A stretch of DNA of 64,000 nucleotides from Adineta steineri (lineage: Eukaryota; Rotifera; Eurotatoria; Adinetida; Adinetidae), in NCBI GenBank assembly GCA_905250115.1, contig CAJNOI010000006.1:410033-474032 (forward strand). The letters are read 5' to 3'. The notes below the pieces were generated by a model, which was not told the DNA's origin, searched no databases, and saw only the letters and a program-made list of their open reading frames with translations. Positions 24,211 through 34,825 of this stretch are shown in pieces. Every line of letters begins with the position of its first letter. Positions within the stretch are counted from its first letter, which is position 1. The translations under genes were made by a program, and so were the position numbers.

Positions 24211-26094
24211 ATGGATGACCGTATTCTTAAAAATGTTGCTCAAGCGAATCAAATTTTTAAAGAAAATTTTCGATCACAAACAGCACAAAACAATGATAAA
24301 GCATATCTTCTTCATCTTAATCAAGAATTAAGACGCTGGACAGTAAATACAGATGAATTGATGAGAGAGATTATTGAAGAAAAAACTGATGAAATAAAAC
24401 GTATTTATGAACAATTTACAGCAGAATATAATCAAAAATATGAAACATTCAAACAACAATTACAAAATACTCGTTCGTTATCTGATTCAAACGATCAAAT
24501 TGAAGAGTTTAATATTTATTGTCGATCAAATACAATTCAAAATCGTTTACGTTTAATTATACAACAAGTTGCAAAAAATGAATTAGCCGAAAAAATTCAA
24601 CTTGAATATTTGCCATATCGTGGTGTAATACGAGACAAACCAATTAAACCATCAGAAACACCGATTTATATTAAACATGAACCAATTATTCGTAGTCGTT
24701 CATCATCAATAACATCATCAATTCCAGTATCAACAAAAGTAATACATAAACAATATACTTCAGATCAAAATATTCATAAAAATGGATCGATGTTAAAACC
24801 AATACAAGATCCTTTGAATAGAGAACCATCTTATTCTAAAATTAAATCAACAAAAATAACAACAACAACGTTAGCAGACGATAATCTTCGACAAGGTTCA
24901 ACTCAATTTTTCGTTGGCAGTCATCATAATTTAACTCCTATTCTTGTTGATAGAAATCGTGACCTTTACAATAAGGATGAACAAATAACGGAATACTCTA
25001 TTGATTCTATAGCAATGCCATATAATGAACAGAATCAATCTGACCGTATGAATCTTAATACAGATAATGATATAACGGTAGTGACTGCTTATAAAGTTCT
25101 TATAGAAAAGGAAAATGATCGTCAACAACAACAACGATCAATATCGAATTACGAAGGCGAAGACTCAAATTTTCTTAATGTATTTAATTTACGAAAATTA
25201 AATCAAATTAATTATTCAACAATAATGTTTCGAGAATGTGAAACGGAATATAATTGTATAGCTAGTTCAACAAAACGAAATGAATTAGTCGTATATAATT
25301 CAAAATTAAAGGTTATAATTATTTTACAACATGAAAATTATCAACAATGTCGTCATCGATTCTATTTACATTGGCCAAAAGAATTTAGTCCAAGAATATC
25401 TGATATAACATATAGTGAAAGTAGTGATAAATTTTTAATTACAACATGGGATAGTTGTCATATATATTTATTTGATCGTGATTTATTATCTATTATCAAC
25501 TTCGGTTGTTTACCAAAAGGTGCAAAAACTGCAGAAGAGGCAACATTACGTCGTATTCATTGTGATCAACGAACTGTGTATTGTATACATGGTAATAATT
25601 ATCTTTTAGAATACGAATTAGATGAAGATAATTCAAATTTAAATTTTATTAAACGAATAAGATTATTTAATCCATCTACTTTTTCACAAGATACAGCTTA
25701 TCATTTATTAGATGTTACTTGTGATGCGAATTATTTAGTTATTGTTTATTCAGATAATCATGATGAAATACATTTACAAAGTCTTAAGCGACGAACATAT
25801 GAATTTCATAATGACTTAGTTGTAGATAGCAATTATCCTATTAATCAAAATTATATACGAGTAGAATCAACAAAATACAATAAAAATTTTATTTATCTTA
25901 ATGGTTCACGAGATTATTTAAAAGAAATTGATTTAGTCAATTACGAAAATGGAAAAGTATCATCCGTTGTACGTCGACATACAAAACCAACAAATCTTTG
26001 TTTTCTTAACGATGGTCGATTAGTAATTCTACATGAAGAACCCTACTTCTTATCAGTACATGATTTACATAATCGTCCAGCCATAAATGAATGA
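24211..26094 (+). CDS. Single-exon coiled-coil plus beta-propeller-like protein, 627 aa
   Basis: An uninterrupted frame from the ATG at 24211 (earlier codons to 24127 have no ATG). I do not recognise a named orthologue. Residues 1-150 are helical and charged, with coiled-coil spacing (for example ELRRWTVNTDELMREIIEEK and YEQFTAEYNQKYETFKQQL). Residues 150-340 are low-complexity, rich in Ser, Thr, Lys and Asn. From about residue 345 to the end are repeated beta-strand blocks (ECETEYNCIASST, RISDITYSESSDKFLITTWD, TVYCIHGNNYLLEYELDED, NLCFLNDGRLVILHE) that look like propeller blades of NHL/WD type. A coiled coil plus propeller resembles TRIM-NHL proteins without RING or B-box. It lacks introns, unlike almost all neighbours, so a retrocopy or lineage-expanded family is possible. 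Confidence 0.75.
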   Translation: MDDRILKNVAQANQIFKENFRSQTAQNNDKAYLLHLNQELRRWTVNTDELMREIIEEKTDEIKRIYEQFTAEYNQKYETFKQQLQNTRSLSDSNDQIEEFNIYCRSNTIQNRLRLIIQQVAKNELAEKIQLEYLPYRGVIRDKPIKPSETPIYIKHEPIIRSRSSSITSSIPVSTKVIHKQYTSDQNIHKNGSMLKPIQDPLNREPSYSKIKSTKITTTTLADDNLRQGSTQFFVGSHHNLTPILVDRNRDLYNKDEQITEYSIDSIAMPYNEQNQSDRMNLNTDNDITVVTAYKVLIEKENDRQQQQRSISNYEGEDSNFLNVFNLRKLNQINYSTIMFRECETEYNCIASSTKRNELVVYNSKLKVIIILQHENYQQCRHRFYLHWPKEFSPRISDITYSESSDKFLITTWDSCHIYLFDRDLLSIINFGCLPKGAKTAEEATLRRIHCDQRTVYCIHGNNYLLEYELDEDNSNLNFIKRIRLFNPSTFSQDTAYHLLDVTCDANYLVIVYSDNHDEIHLQSLKRRTYEFHNDLVVDSNYPINQNYIRVESTKYNKNFIYLNGSRDYLKEIDLVNYENGKVSSVVRRHTKPTNLCFLNDGRLVILHEEPYFLSVHDLHNRPAINE

Positions 26095-26929
26095 TAATTT
26101 TTTCTTTTATTAATATTTTTTGTCGTTTTTTTTTCTTATAAATTCTATCTGTGATTTTTTTTTTATTATGATTATAAATAAACGATAAATTTGATGAGAA
26201 AAAAAATATCGTTGATCATGTATAAATCAATTGACTTGTAATATATGAAAACAATCATTTTCAAAACCATCATATTTTTTATTCAGAAATCTTTTTTTCT
26301 TTGAAACAAAATAACGTCTTCCATTTCAAATAAGAAAAATTTCCGAGCGATTACAAATATGTACCGACAAACTTTCTTTATAATGCTTTTCCCACGTGCA
26401 CACACATTCACGCACACGTGTATCAGCTACAGATTAAAAAAAAAAAAAGAAAAAAAGAAAACAAAACAGGGAACACAATAACCGGAATTACAAAAGATAA
26501 ACGTGTCGTTTCACAAACTGATCTAAATGACTGATATAATTCTAGCTGTTTTTCTTTCTTAGCCCTTTTCTGTTCTATAAATAAAAACAAACATACTACG
26601 AAATAAAAAGAACACAAATAAATAGATGAAAAAGGTTAGTGGAATATATAAATTCAGCTTCTTTCTTTTCTTTGATTACGTTAAAAGATTGTATGTTACT
26701 GACAACTTGCTAGAAAGAGTTTTGTAGATGAGAACAAGAAGAAAATTAAAAATAATAGTTAATAAAATAGACATAAAACAAAACATAAACATATAGATTT
26801 AAAGAGAATATAAAGTAAACATATTCTGGAAATACACTATTGCGAGTGATCGAATATCATATTAAACGAGGAAAAAAAAACAAATGTTTACTTCATGTTC
26901 TCAAAAAATCCAGTAATAGATTGTCATGT
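26095..26929. other. Convergent spacer between the propeller gene and PDI
   Basis: No gene was found. Poly-A/T runs near 26435-26460 and AATAAA-type signals suggest the 3' UTRs of both convergent genes lie here. Confidence 0.5.
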
Positions 26930-28635
26930 TTACAGATCTTCGTGAGATGGTTCTTCTTCTCCTTCACCTTCTTCAGTTTCTTCGGCAGTCTAAAATAATA
27001 AATAAGAAACATGACAAGAATTGTAACATTGTTTTTTGAAACTTACTTCTCCTGAAGCGGCTTTTCCATCATCTTGGCCATTTGAATCAATAAACTTAGC
27101 AATAGCTTCAACTGTGCGTGCACCATTATAATCAACAGCTACATCTGAATCTTTTGGAAAAAGTCTTAAAAAAAGAAAAGAAATAATTTTTCAAAAATAT
27201 TTTTTTTGTTTTTGTAACATACTTAATTGTTGGAAAGCTTTGAACTTTAATATCTTCGAGTTCGTTAGCAGTAGCATCCATTTTAGCAATAACAACAGAT
27301 GAATCATCTTTATATTTTTCACCTAATTGTTCGTAGATTGGTGTTAATTGTTTGCAATGACCGCACCATGGAGCAACAAAAGCAACAAGAACGGTTTTTG
27401 TTTTATCACTTGCAACTTCATGGAAATTTTTTCCAACTAAAACTTTAACTGGAGTTTTATCCCAATCTTCTGGAATTTCTTGTGAAAGTAAATGTGGTTT
27501 AAGTTTGCCATCGAAGAATGATTCAACGAATTTGGTTAAACCGCTTGATGTGATTTCTGATGATTCAGGTTTGAATTTGCTCATTTCATCTTGTAATGAG
27601 ATTAAACGAACAGCTGGTACATCGGCAGTTTTAAGACCAAAGAATTCAAAGACACGTTCATTTTCATGATCATCAGAATCGACAACAACGAAAAGTGATT
27701 TTCCACGGAAAGCTTTAGCAGCTGTTGAGAATTCTCCATGATGTTTTTCGAAATCGTCACTCTTTTTGCTACCAAAGAAAAGCATATGAACTTTAATATC
27801 ACCACCAAAGATCTTTTGAGCTGTTTGAGCATTAAAGTCAATAACAAGTGGAAGTTGATTGGCTGTGATAAATTCACGGATTGAACTTTCGCTAATTGAT
27901 GATGTAAGGTCATTACGGCCTTCATCGAATTTTTTCAAAAGAACAATAGCATCTTCGGTAACTTTAAGTTCTTTGAGGACATCTTTATCAGTTGTAATAC
28001 CAAATGGAATACCATCAACAGTTTTAGCAACTTGAAGAAATGAAATAGCAGCATCACCTTCAGCATCTTTGAATGCACCAATAACAACAACATCACCAGA
28101 TTCTTGTAATTTTTTAAGTTCATCAACTGTTTTTAAGTCATCAGCAGCTGGACCAGTTTTCTTTTTCAACCAACTGATGATTTCATCTTTTGTTCGACCA
28201 CCGGTATATTCAAGTGCTGTACCTTCACTAAAGAATTTCATTGTTGGATAACCACGAACTTCGAATCGTTTTGCAAGATCTGGTTCAACAGTTGCATCAA
28301 CACTGCCTAATTTAAGATGACTATCAGAAGCGGCTAATTGTTTAGCAGCTTCAGCATAAGCAGGTGTTAAAGCTTTGCAATGACCACACCTATAAATCCA
28401 TATATGTAAGAGATTAAATATTCATTAAGAAAATATATATTTACCATGGTGCAACGAATTTAACAAGTAAATATTTGTTATTTTTAACGGCATCATCAAA
28501 TGTATCTTTGGTAAGTGTGAGTACATGGCTTTCATCGACATCTGCTGATGAATCGTGACAACGAATATGTTGGGTTGTTTGGGCAAGAATAACAATAACT
28601 GTTACAATTGCTGCTTGCATAAATCCAGGAAACAT
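26930..28635 (-). CDS. P4HB: Protein disulfide isomerase (P4HB type)
   Basis: Exons 5' to 3': 28635-28445, 28389-27223, 27164-27047, 26989-26930; 511 aa against 508 in human P4HB. It forms and reshuffles disulfides in the ER lumen, and in animals also serves as the beta subunit of prolyl 4-hydroxylase. A hydrophobic signal peptide covers residues 1-25. The a domain carries CGHC at 65-68; the W codon is split by intron 1. The b and b' domains follow, then the a' domain with a second CGHC at 406-409. The end is a Glu-rich tail and HEDL, an ER-retrieval signal of KDEL type. All catalytic cysteines are present. Possible stress-response motifs upstream are described separately. Confidence 0.96.
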
Positions 28636-30238
28636 TTTTATCTACTGTATATAATGTGCACAAATAACACAGCAATCTAAAATACGTGAATAGGAGATAA
28701 ATATTTCTAAATACGCGGCCTTCTTATTATGGCTAAAAAACAACCGATTTTTATACGCCCCATCATAATATAGAAACACGTCTAATTAATTTAAACCACC
28801 CAGAGCGAACCACGAAGACACATCTAATTCTGTAGAATACCGAGTGTCGACGTGTACTGTTCGTGTATAAAACCTATAGGATACGGTAGCGAATCAAATA
28901 TGTTATCAGAAGAAAATATATTCACTATTTTATTTAGGTAGAGGCACGAAAAATAAAATATATAAATTAAAATGGATGTTGAATAAATTTATTAATATTC
29001 ATTCAATATTATTTTTATATATGATATTAATAACTAAAAACATATTTTAAGATATATAGCATTCCGATAATTAAGGATTATAATGGGAAAAATAACGAAA
29101 TGTCATGATTGGAGAAAATTCGATGACTCATTACCTACTACGTGATAGATAGAATAAAATTGAATATTTCTGACGGTAAGTTTTTTGACAGTACATTTAA
29201 TTATAAATTAAATTTGAATATATTTTATTGTTCTACAAAATTTTAAAAATCAAAATTATTAGTATTTTTAATCCCAACTAATCCTTCGTTATTCTATTGA
29301 GGTCGCATGTATAGCATATTATTTCTATTTAAGAAGATTTATCGTATATAATGTTTTTTTTTAAATAAATCCTATATATTTATACCAAATCTCTTTTGAA
29401 TCAATCATAAAATATCTAAGAATAATTGATTTAATGAAACAAAAAAATTCCTTTTATTATATAATATTTTATATACAGATAACTGTATTCTTTATAGAAT
29501 AAATACATTAGTCTATTTTGAAATATTGAAAATAAAACTGTAAATAATCACTTCATCTTACATCTTGAATTCAATCATGTCCTTCGCTCGTACTTTTTTG
29601 TGGCAAATTGGTTTTGTCCTACTTTGCTCTTAAATACGAAGGTGAAAATATAATTTAATCACAATTGTTATTTTAACATTAGTCATTTCTTATGAGTCAA
29701 GAGATGTTTTATTTTCATAGCATTTCGTTTTTTCAATGTCTCTTTACTTTACTTATAGAATATTTTTTTTCTCTCTTTTGCATCATCTTAAAATCTCATC
29801 GTCGTTGTCGATGTATTTACCTTTCGCTTTATTCTTTTAGTGTTTGTCCTTTCGTTTTCAGTCAACTATTCAATTGTCTCTTTTTTTTTCAATAAATATT
29901 TGAGAAAACAAAATGAAACAAATTTGCCATATAGATACAGTTTTTTTTTACATTTTCTTTCAACATATCGTGCAAGAGAGAAAAAATGCACAGACACACG
30001 TATATTCATACTCAAGTACAGCAAAAAAAAGTATATGATAGTGGTAGAGTATCACTTTTCTTTCTCTTCTTTTTTATTATCAGCTTCTAAACAAACATGG
30101 CGATATAGAGATAAACGTTTTATATTCATACAGATTCGAAATAAAAGGTAGTTGTTCGTTAAATTTTTTCTAGATAATATATATATATATATATAAATAT
30201 TTAAATATTCGTATATAATACAAGAAAAAAGATACAAT
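28636..30238. other. Divergent intergenic region between PDI and LAMP-like gene
   Basis: About 1.6 kb without a recognisable gene. The PDI-proximal part (28740-28880) is less AT-rich and probably the PDI promoter. Frames at 29692-30151 are T-rich and look random. Confidence 0.5.
28810..28854 (-). promoter_or_regulatory. Possible ER-stress elements upstream of PDI
   Basis: CCACG (28810-28814) and GACGTG (28849-28854) are the core of ERSE and of the ATF6/XBP1-type UPRE. They lie about 175-220 bp upstream of the PDI start codon, in the least AT-rich part of this spacer. The CCAAT half of a full ERSE was not found. Such short words can occur by chance. Confidence 0.25.
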
Positions 30239-31432
30239 ATGACTTCGAAATTACTTTCTGTCTTCTTAATAATTGGTAAGATTGAAATAAATATCTAGAC
30301 TTTATTTTTTTGTATTGATTCATTTTATAGCTTCTACATTTCTTATCTCATCATCCTATGTAAGATACAAAACATGAAATTTTTTAAATATAAAAAAACT
30401 AATTTTATTTAGACACTAAGTCCACCAAGTAATTATACATGGCCTCAAAATAGCAAAAAATTATGTTTTGCTGGTCAATTTGATCTTGTTCTTAATGTTG
30501 ATTATATTCAAACAACTGGCGTAAAAATCTTCATTTGATTTATTCTTGTAACATTTTCTTTTAATTCTATTCATATCTAGGCAAAAGCTTCAGCAAAAAT
30601 TCCATTAAATAATAATACATATGAATCATATCGTGTATCATGTTCAGCACCAACAAATGTTCATAAATTAACAGTATCAATGTTAGATGGTTTTACAGAA
30701 TTTATATTAACTTTTTCTGTTGATACTACTAATGTCACATCATTAACACAGATTTCTGCTTATATTACATTGAATGATAAACAAACATATTTTACAAATT
30801 ATTCAACTTCCTTAGAAGGTAGATTTGATTATAGGGATGTACCGAGCCCGAGCCTCTCAGACTCAGGCTCGGTCATGGCTCGGGATTAGGTCGTCGAAAG
30901 TTGTGCCGAATCATGAGGATGGGTGGGTGTAAGAAACCCACTCCTACATCAATTCTGATACCCGAGCCCCGAGCCCAAGAGGCTCGGTACATGCCTAATT
31001 TGATTTGATTTTCATGTTTATTTATTTTTCTTTAAAAAAGGTATGCATAAATTTGAAAAAACTGTATCATTATTTGTTGCTGATCGTGGTAGTTCATATC
31101 GATGTAATACAAAATCAACTATTACAGATTTTAATACAGATAAGAATGTAACAATTACATCGATTGAATTAGAAAATTTACGTATTCAATCATTTGCTGA
31201 TGATTCCAAAGAATTTAATGATTATGCTGTTGGTATGTATTAAAATAAAGAAATGAAAAATTTGATTTTTATATTTATCATTTTAGAAAAAGTTTGTCCG
31301 GCTGATGTTGATAAAAATTCTAATTTAATTCCAATTATTGTTGGTGCTTGTCTTGCTGTATTAGTTGTTGTTGTACTTATTGCATATCTCATCGGTCGAC
31401 GACGTAGTCGTAATGGTTATCAAAGTGTTTAA
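30239..31432 (+). CDS. LAMP-family lysosomal membrane glycoprotein (single domain)
   Basis: Exons: 30239-30275, 30331-30359, 30413-30520, 30581-30818, 31041-31232, 31287-31432; 249 aa. Residues 1-22 form a signal peptide (LLSVFLIIASTFLIS). The lumenal part has four cysteines (KLCFAG, RVSCSA, YRCNT, KVCPAD), as in one LAMP domain with two disulfides, and several N-x-S/T glycosylation sites. A membrane helix follows (LIPIIVGACLAVLVVVVLIA), then LIGRRRSRNGYQSV. The final GYQSV is a GYxxΦ lysosome-sorting signal, and the helix plus tail closely resemble LAMP1. With only one domain it is nearer in size to LAMP5/CD68-type members than to LAMP1 and LAMP2 (about 410 aa). Intron 4 carries a transposon-like insert. 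Confidence 0.88.
30831..30997. mobile_element. Small GC-rich TIR element in LAMP-like gene intron 4
   Basis: The termini are TAGGGATGTACCGAGCC (left) and, on the other strand, TAGGCATGTACCGAGCC (right), 16 of 17 identical. Exact 8-bp copies of ATTTGATT flank it at 30823-30830 and 30998-31005, a target duplication typical of hAT elements. The body of about 165 bp repeats GAGCCCGAG-type words near both ends and is far more GC-rich than the host. It has no coding capacity. The perfect duplication suggests recent insertion. Confidence 0.8.
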
Positions 31433-31788
31433 AATCATTCATTAGCATAGTGAAACGTGACATTTTTCTATTATTTTTCTATTGAAACAACATTGTGCTT
31501 AGTCTTTTTTTTTTGTCTTTTTTCTCATTGCATTTGGAATTTTAAAATAATGAGAGAGAAAAAAACATAAATATGATCAATGAGTGAAGCGTTTTTCTTT
31601 ATGTACAAATCGACTAAACTTTTGTAATATCTGTTCTTTAAAATTATAACTCCTGTATGTATTTAACAAAAAAATAATGAGAACCTTATGAATATATAGA
31701 AAAGAAACACATTTTGTTATATCAGTATGATTTTTTTTTGATTGTTGAACAATAAATACTTTCACTGTTCTTTTGTTTGTTTTTAAAA
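31433..31788. other. Convergent 3' spacer
   Basis: This 356-bp stretch separates the stops of the LAMP-like gene (+) and the repeat-rich gene (-). It is T-rich, and no gene was seen. Confidence 0.5.
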
Positions 31789-33491
31789 TTACCATACATG
31801 GAAACGATATCGATCCATACTACGTTGAATACTTTTATAAGCATTTCGAGTAATTGCAATGTCCTTCGGTTTTGTAGTTGGAAAAAGTTTGAAAGTATGA
31901 TTGAGATGTGGTGGTGTAGATGGCTGTTCAAACTAAATGTATATATATATATATGATGTGTTTTTATTATAGAGAAAGAGGAAATCGAAAGAACTCAATA
32001 AATGATAATATAGCAATTGATGCGGAAAACGTTTTTTGAGAAGATTTTTATGAAAAAGAATAGATTGGAAATCTTTATAAATAATATTTTAAATGTTGAT
32101 ATCTACTTACAGGTTGTATATTTTTTGTAATAGGTGATATTGGTGGAGGTGGTTCAGATCTTCGTTGTACTTCTTCAGGACTTCTCACTTCATATAATGA
32201 ATTTTCTGATTTAACTTTAGAACGACGTGGAGGAGGTGTAGGCGGTTGCCGCTCGATTGATTTTTGTCGAGAAGGAATACGAGGAAGAGTTGATTGCTTT
32301 TCGACAGGTTTTCGACGAGGAGGAGGAGTTGGTTCCTTTTGAATAGTTTTCTGTCGAGAAAGTGGACGATATGGTGGTGGTGCCGGAGATAATGGCTTTT
32401 CGATGGTTTTGTGTCGAACAGGAGTTTGCTGTCGAGGTTCTTCCTTCTTCGTTGGTGATCTAGATTTTGGTCGAGCTTTCTCTGGAGTAGGAGAACGTTT
32501 CGGAGTTACTGCTTTTGGTGTTGGTGATCGGCGTTTTTCTGGAGTAGGAGAACGTTTCGGTGTTACTGCTTTTGGTGTTGGTGATCGGCGTTTCTCTGGA
32601 GTGGGAGAACGTTTCGGCGTTACTGCTTTGGGCGTTGGTGATCGGCGTTTCTCTGGAGTAGGAGTACGTTTATGAGTTACTGCTTTGGGTGTTGGTGATC
32701 GGCGTTTCTCTGGAGTAGGCGCACGTTTCGGAGCTGTTTCTTTTGGTGTTGGTGATCGACGTTTCTCTGGAGTAGTCGCACGTTTTGGAGATGCTGCTTT
32801 TGGTGTTGGAGATCGACGTTTCTCTGGAGTAGTCGCACGTTTATGAGTTGCTGCTTTTGGTGTTGGAGATCGTTGTTTCTCAATAGGTTTCTGTTTAACA
32901 ACTGGTTCGTGTTTTGATGGTACAGCAACAGGTTCCTCTGGTTTTTTGACTTGTGATGTTGGATTTGTTTTTGGGGCAGGTGGAGATGTACTCTATCAAA
33001 AAAAATAAAATATTTAAAATACATAGAGAAATATTTTTCTTTAAAAACTGAAACTTATTTACTTGTTTCTGGGATACAGGTGGAACAGGAGTTTGTTTTT
33101 GGTTTGGTGCTTGAGGTGTCATTGGATAATTAACAACATCATAACTTTTCCATTGATCCATAGTTTCATTTGTTTTTGCTTCTGTTTTACGATTAATTTC
33201 ATCAATCTTTTTATCAAGTTGTGATACTTCAAGTTGTTTCGGTTTTCGACTAACTTTTGGTTGTTCAGTTTTCTCAACAGATGTCGTTGCCTTTTTTAAA
33301 TCATTCGCTGGTGGCATATCTTGATGATAACGTACTTTATCATTTGAATAAGAACCAGCAGCATTAGAAGCAGGTGCTATTTGACCTTGTGCTCCATTAC
33401 CATTAGGATTATCTTTTGCAGCAATTTTTCGTTTAGTTAATAAAAGTGCTGCTAGATTTGGTGGCTGAGAACTTGCAGTAACCGATGCCAT
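31789..33491 (-). CDS. Ser/Pro/Lys-rich repeat protein, 484 aa
   Basis: Exons 5' to 3': 33491-33063, 32992-32111, 31932-31789. I do not recognise the family. Residues 1-143 are polar, with a short charged helix (LEVSQLDKKIDEINRKTEAK). The middle exon encodes about seven tandem 19-residue units of the form RSPTPKAVTPKRSPTPEKR, then proline-rich PPPRR/PPPPR motifs suited to SH3 or WW partners, and many S/T-P sites for proline-directed kinases. The last 48 residues (FEQPSTPPHLNHTF...MDRYRFHVW) are not repetitive and may be a conserved tail. The style resembles neurofilament KSP or microtubule-associated tails. A cytoskeletal role is inference only. Confidence 0.8.
32477..32875 (-). repeat. Coding 57-bp minisatellite, seven units
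   Basis: Seven tandem 57-bp units run through 32477-32875 inside the middle exon of the repeat-rich gene, each giving 19 residues. The units nearest 32477 are almost identical; those nearest 32875 are more diverged (AATHKRATTPEKR type). This suggests expansion or gene conversion at one end. Confidence 0.9.
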
Positions 33492-33740
33492 TTTGATTAT
33501 TTGAAGGCAAAAGATTTTCTCACTTGTTTATTTGACAATATGTTAGAGTTGGATGAGAATACACAATAACACTTTTTTTTTACTTTTTATTTTAATAATT
33601 TATTCAAAGAGGAAAAGGAAATGACAAAAAGATAGTTAAATATAAAAAAAAAAGAAAAATAGGAAGAAAGAAAAAAGTGGAAACAGACAAATGTAACAAT
33701 GACAACGTTAGTTTGTTTGTGTTTTTGCTGTATCATTTTC

Positions 33741-34609
33741 TTATATAGGAAGTATAGATGAACACGCTTTTTCTAAATATTTTGCACGTGCTTGAAAGAT
33801 ATGATATTGAACGTTTTCTTTTAATTCATAAAAAACTTTTGATAAATAAAAATTCGAATTATTACATTGACATAATTTTTCAAGAATCGCTTCACAAATA
33901 AATTCATCATTGATATAAAAAAATTCACGAAACCATATCAATAAATTATCCAGAATCGTTGAAATCTTTAAACGTGATCCATTTTCTTGTTCGATTAAAT
34001 TCATATGAATATAATTAAATTTTGATAAATAAAATAAAATAAAAGACCGACATGACTGAGAAACAAAATGTATGTCAAAACGCTGAGCTAAAATTTTCAA
34101 GGTTTTTTTAATATATGAAAAATCTTTTTTTTTTGTAAAACATAATCAATGTCATTTACTTAATGACCTACCAAGAATAAGTAACATAGTTACATTTTCA
34201 TAATTAATTGTACATTGAAATTGTGGATATAAAAATTGAAGTAATTCAATCATATCATTTGATGAAATATCAAGAATTTCAATTGAATTCGTATTTTCAT
34301 TTTGGAAATATGTTTGAAATACTTTCGATACTGCTGATAAAATACTTTTATCTACATATAATCGTTTATCTAAAGAAAAATTCTAGTTGGAGAAAATTGA
34401 AATTCTTTTCTGAATATACTTTGAACAATAAGTGTTAGATCACTAAATGGATGTGATTGAAAGAAATATTGTTCTGATCGATTAATATCAGTATTAGATA
34501 TCGGTATTTTTTTATTTAATCGTTTTAAAGATTTTGTTGATGTCTTTCGTAGAAGTATTTTTTTATCTGGGTTTAAATAATCATCATGTGTTATTGATGA
34601 AGAAATCAT
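33741..34609 (-). CDS. BTB/POZ-domain protein, 244 aa
   Basis: Exons 5' to 3': 34609-34420, 34369-34172, 34087-33741. After a basic N-terminus (about 50 residues), the translation shows a BTB fold: HPFSDLTLIVQNKRLYVDKSILSAVSKVF, then IEILDISSNDMIELLQFLYP and NVTMLLILAQRFDIHFVSQSC. These are the order and spacing of BTB/POZ domains, which mediate dimerisation or bind Cullin-3. The C-terminal 100 residues are helical with no Kelch or zinc finger, as in short BTB-BACK-like proteins. The splice between LIVQ and NKRLYVD is supported by phase and by the BTB alignment. It shares a 216-bp divergent spacer with the next gene. Confidence 0.75.
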
Positions 34610-34825
34610 TGTATTATTTTTATTAACAGAATAAAGAATTGCGTGAAATTAAAAATGAAGAAAGAAACAAGAAAAGCGCCAGTAATAGTAATAATAGAAT
34701 AAATTGTTTTTTCTTACATGAGTTTTCTCCGATCTTTAAATGAGAGGAGGAGATGAGGACGCGCAATATTGGCGACTATTCCTCCTGACTCATGTTGTCG
34801 TTAAAAATTATTTTTTTTCCCAGTC

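Noticed and set aside
32403..32675. Plus-strand 90-aa Gly/Phe/Arg repeat frame
   Set aside because: It is the antisense shadow of the 57-bp coding minisatellite; the minus-strand frame has splice sites, a start and a stop, and extends well beyond the repeat.
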